From Leptoclinus maculatus (lineage: Eukaryota; Chordata; Actinopteri; Perciformes; Stichaeidae): 64,000 bases of DNA. Every line of letters starts with the position of its first letter. The first letter of the stretch is position 1. The notes under the pieces are model-generated. The model was not told where the DNA came from. It ran no database searches and saw only the letters and a program-made list of their open reading frames with translations. This document shows positions 59,241 to 64,000 of this stretch, piece by piece. The DNA lies in the NCBI GenBank assembly GCA_032191485.1, contig JAVDOI010000041.1:1079501-1143500 (forward strand), written 5' to 3'. Both the position numbers and the translations under genes were made by a program.

Positions 59241-59637
59241 AGCTAGCTACATAAGCCATGCCAGGTTCAAAAATGTGTTTTAGTGAGACTACAGCTGATG
59301 TCCTTGTCATACCTTGAACCTTGTGTATTGTACAAGCAAAGGCAAGTCTAACAGGAAACTGTCTGCGTACCACTCCTTTCTGTTTCAGATTGTCCTCTGC
59401 TCTCTCTACGTACACTAGATCATCAGGTCTGCCTGGTGCTCTATTACGGTAATTCATTCCAGCGGTTTCATCATCCATCTTGAGCCCAAGCATAGTGACA
59501 TGTGCAACACCACTTTGTTCTGAGGTTATTACCCTGACTAGTGTAGCAAACGATCCATTCACCAATCCTTGAGACACGTCTATGTTTCTGGTGAGCATGA
59601 CTCGAGCACCTTCAGCTACATTCAGTGTATCTGGTAA
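59233..59637 (-). pseudogene. Helentron helicase motif V segment (right copy)
   Basis: Encodes TRNIDVSQGLVNGSFATL and ends CTIHKVQGMT then SLKHIFEPGMAYVA. The codon that is TAA in the left copy is GAA (Glu) here. Upstream it is cut off by a TAG near 59638, where the left copy has GAG. Confidence 0.82.
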
Positions 59638-60150
59638 CTAATTTCTGTTTCCTTTGTATGGTTTGGTTTGTCGGGCCATTCTTCCAGTTCGTGGGTCCTT
59701 TTTGTAGTCATCTGCGTCGATCTTGGTGATATGAGAATGGAGCAGAGCTAATGTTGCTGAGTTGTGTGAATCAACCTGTTTATTAGTTGCAAAGATGTGC
59801 AGGACATCAGTTGGACAAAGTGCTGGTTCAGTGATGGTCTGTGACAACAAAGCTCTGTCTGCTTCAGACAACTTATCTGACTTTCCTTTCACACGGATCC
59901 GGTTCAACATCTCTGCAAAGTTAACATCATCCTTCTGACGCATAATCTCAGTTAGAGTGATCATCTGAAAGTTTTCCTGCCATAGGTCAATCTCACATGG
60001 CTCATACATACAGAGGGTCTTGGACTGTCGCACTGGTGGAAGCTGATAAAAGTCTCCTACAGCTATTACTGACATTCCTCCAAAGGGTCTGTGACTGCCT
60101 TTGATCTGTTTCAGTCTCGCATCCACATAAGCAAACAGGGGCTTTGACAC
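59638..60150 (-). pseudogene. Helentron helicase middle segment (right copy)
   Basis: Runs from VSMVSKPLFAYVDARLKQ through GDFYQLPPV to GRMARQTKPYKGNRN and the TAG. A 2-bp deletion near 60156 in the Walker B region (left copy IIDEVSMVS) breaks the frame from the N-terminal segment. Confidence 0.82.
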
Positions 60151-60184
60151 CATGGACACCATCAATGATGAGGATTTCAGCATT

Positions 60185-61238
60185 TCAAAGTTCTGATCGG
60201 ACTTCATCCAGTTTGTTGCCAAGTCCTTGAAATGGAGGTTTCAGACTTCGTGGTAGCTTGAGCAGAGAGTGCAGTGTTGTACCTGATATATTAAATGCTG
60301 CAGTTCCAGTGAAAGCAGTCAACAGGACAGTGGGGTTTGATATGTCAGCCTCCTCAGAATGTCTCGGAAGTTTGCACAGTATCTTAGATGCCTCTGAGTA
60401 GATGCATTTAATGAGATGTGACTTTCCTGTTCCAGCACCACCATTGATGTAATAGAAAAACTGCTCAGAATTTAGGCCACAGACACACTTTATGCACCAG
60501 TCTCTAACTGCATAGAATACACATGCTTGTTTCTGGTTCAGGTTCTGATACATCTGTCGTAACAGTGTGGGGTCTAAGACAGGGGGCTCTCTGACGGCTC
60601 TGACTTCTGTTACAGCATTATCCTGATTACTGTATTCTGGGACATTCTCTTGTACATTTTCATGATCTGGCTCTCGTGCCTCCAGTTCTTCTATACATTC
60701 CAACCTGACCACTTCAGATTCTGGCGCCAGATTACACCATTCATCAATCACGCCTCTGTTCTGTTCAAATTCTTCGACTGCATTCTCAATCTCCTCAGTG
60801 TTTTTCTCATATTTGTCTCTGTTTCGTTTCACAATGTGTTTGACATACTCAGGATGGTCAGAACCTCGTAGTTGAACAAGACAACTGTTGTAGAAGGACT
60901 CGTACGTGGGGAAATACGGTCTTTTCAGTTCCTGGTCTGATCGGTGAGGAAGGTACAGTTTCACTAATGTGCCATAGAACTTCTCAGGATATTTTTCCTG
61001 TGAGCAGCGGTAAAATCTGATGATAGCAGGTTTATCATTTTTCCTCTTTTGCACAAATCCCATCTCATTGAGGAGAGGCAACACATCTTTACCTTTTGTC
61101 TGCTGTCCATAGACAATTCTGCAAGTAGCTGCAAAATCAGCCAAACACATATCCTCAAACTCTGGTGTTTCAGGTCTGGCTTTGTATTTGTCAGTCAAAG
61201 ATGTCATCCACACATTTACACTTTCTGATGTTGTGTTC
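60185..61238 (-). pseudogene. Helentron helicase N-terminal segment with Walker A (right copy)
   Basis: Encodes TTSESVNVWMTSLTDKYKAR at its true 5' side (61238), then the linker, NGGAGTGKSHLIKC and LDEVRSEL before the frame break. The first codons are intact here because the 13-bp deletion of the left copy is absent. Confidence 0.85.
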
Positions 61239-63135
<1,897 letters not shown>

Positions 63136-63139
63136 GTTC

Positions 63140-63348
63140 TCTAGGTAAGACATGGGGCGACTCATTTTCAGTGCGTTGTCATCTGTCGGTATGAATATGA
63201 CGCCACGTGAACACTTCTTCATTTTAATGCCACAGGCACGAGTCACACACTCCTGAGCACTGACCTCTCTCTTTTTAGAGTAAGCTTGCATGATTTCCCT
63301 CATTTCATCACATTCATTGACGTTGTCTCTGGTGGAGTTCTCAATGAC
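63140..63348 (-). pseudogene. Helentron Rep-to-helicase linker segment (right copy)
   Basis: Same 70-codon segment as 7785-7993, with NECDEMREIMQAYSKKREVS and CGIKMKKCSRGVIFIPTDDN, lying between the two LTR-like insertions and in frame with both flanks once they are skipped. Confidence 0.8.
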
Positions 63349-64000
63349 TGTAGCAGAACAGAAATGCACAGAACAGCCCTTTTCCCACCTGACAGGAAAA
63401 GAAGGTGGGGAAAGGGAGGCTATAAATTAGACGCACCTGTGAGCAGGGGGAAGGGAAAAAAGACAATCAACTCACCAAAGCTGCATGGAGGAACAACCAG
63501 AGAGGAGTGAGAGTGTTAATGGAGTTAAAAAAGGTATGATTCAGTTTCTGGACCTGTTAAGCTCACCATAAGAAATAGTTGACAACGACTAACTAAATCG
63601 GAGGAGCAAGGATCCATGAACCAACTGAACACACGGTGCTTTCTTGGAGGACCAGGCCTTACTGGAGGTGTGCTGATCCCGGGAGCAGGTGGTGGAAGAG
63701 AGTCGTGTTCTACTACAGCTTGGACCAGGTTGGGCCTCCTTAACTTCGGGGATTCATCAGCTAAGTCCTTTTAACTGCAACTCTCCAGGCTTCTCCTTCT
63801 TCTTCTCCTCAAACACTTACACACCCTGAAATGAACTGCCTTCCTCCATACTACAAACAGTGAACTGCCAGATATTCCTTTAGTTTTGGAACGGACCTAC
63901 AACCCCCCAACCACACACACACACACACACACCCACACACACACACACCCACCCACATTCACACATTCACCTGGAGTCCTCATTCATTTCTATTACTCCA
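63349..64000. mobile_element. Solo-LTR-like insertion 1 (right copy), truncated by window end
   Basis: Starts TGTAGCAGAACAG after TGAC, the same position and base as the left copy. Its right terminus lies outside the window. The CA tract near 63912-63952 differs in length and carries CCCA interruptions. Confidence 0.65.

Overview
The window reads as a teleost fish chromosome. It has vertebrate multi-exon genes with GT-AG introns, dense microsatellites, and nested hAT, PIF/Harbinger, SINE and LTR-like DNA. Every call comes from reading the sequence; no search was run. Family names come from motif recognition.

Layout. (1) 1-13655, minus strand: a degraded Helentron (Helitron2-type rolling-circle transposon). 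In transcription order it has a C76-like cysteine-protease ORF, an 18-residue-repeat/Cys-rich ORF, a DUF6570-like region, the HUH Rep domain, a PIF1-type helicase, and a C-terminal AP-endonuclease-like (EEP) domain. Two TG...CA-bounded LTR-like insertions split the Rep-helicase frame. (2) 13656-21299: AT-rich DNA, then purine-rich and G-run repeats containing a complete 1.0-kb PIF/Harbinger MITE with a TAA target duplication. (3) 21300-24886, plus: exons of an SRCR-SRCR-Ig-TM scavenger-receptor-like gene. (4) 27592-31691, plus: ten internal exons of zzef1 (DOC domain and downstream), with one damaged exon. (5) 32196-34246, plus: seven internal exons of appl1 (BAR end, PH, linker), with an in-frame TAA at one splice junction. 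(6) 34249-36813: a GT-rich minisatellite and nested hAT/MITE/SINE insertions. (7) 36815-46700: a tandem array of roughly 2-kb units with GA, GACA, TG, GTA and poly-G tracts. (8) 46708-50534: a truncated second Harbinger MITE, a 329-bp GA tract, and a fragment of the Helentron 3' region. (9) 50748-52046, plus: an intact intronless coiled-coil ORF in otherwise unique DNA. (10) 54219-64000: a second, nearly identical Helentron copy, minus strand, running off the end.

The two Helentron copies share both LTR-like insertions but carry different inactivating lesions, so they come from one already-interrupted ancestor. The zzef1 and appl1 pieces are both cut internally at both ends and lie 504 bp apart on the same strand. 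This could be transposon-associated gene-fragment capture, rearrangement, or an assembly join. The most unusual items are the interrupted Helentron with its protease ORF, the zzef1-appl1 juxtaposition, and the stop codon in appl1 that an upstream donor could bypass.
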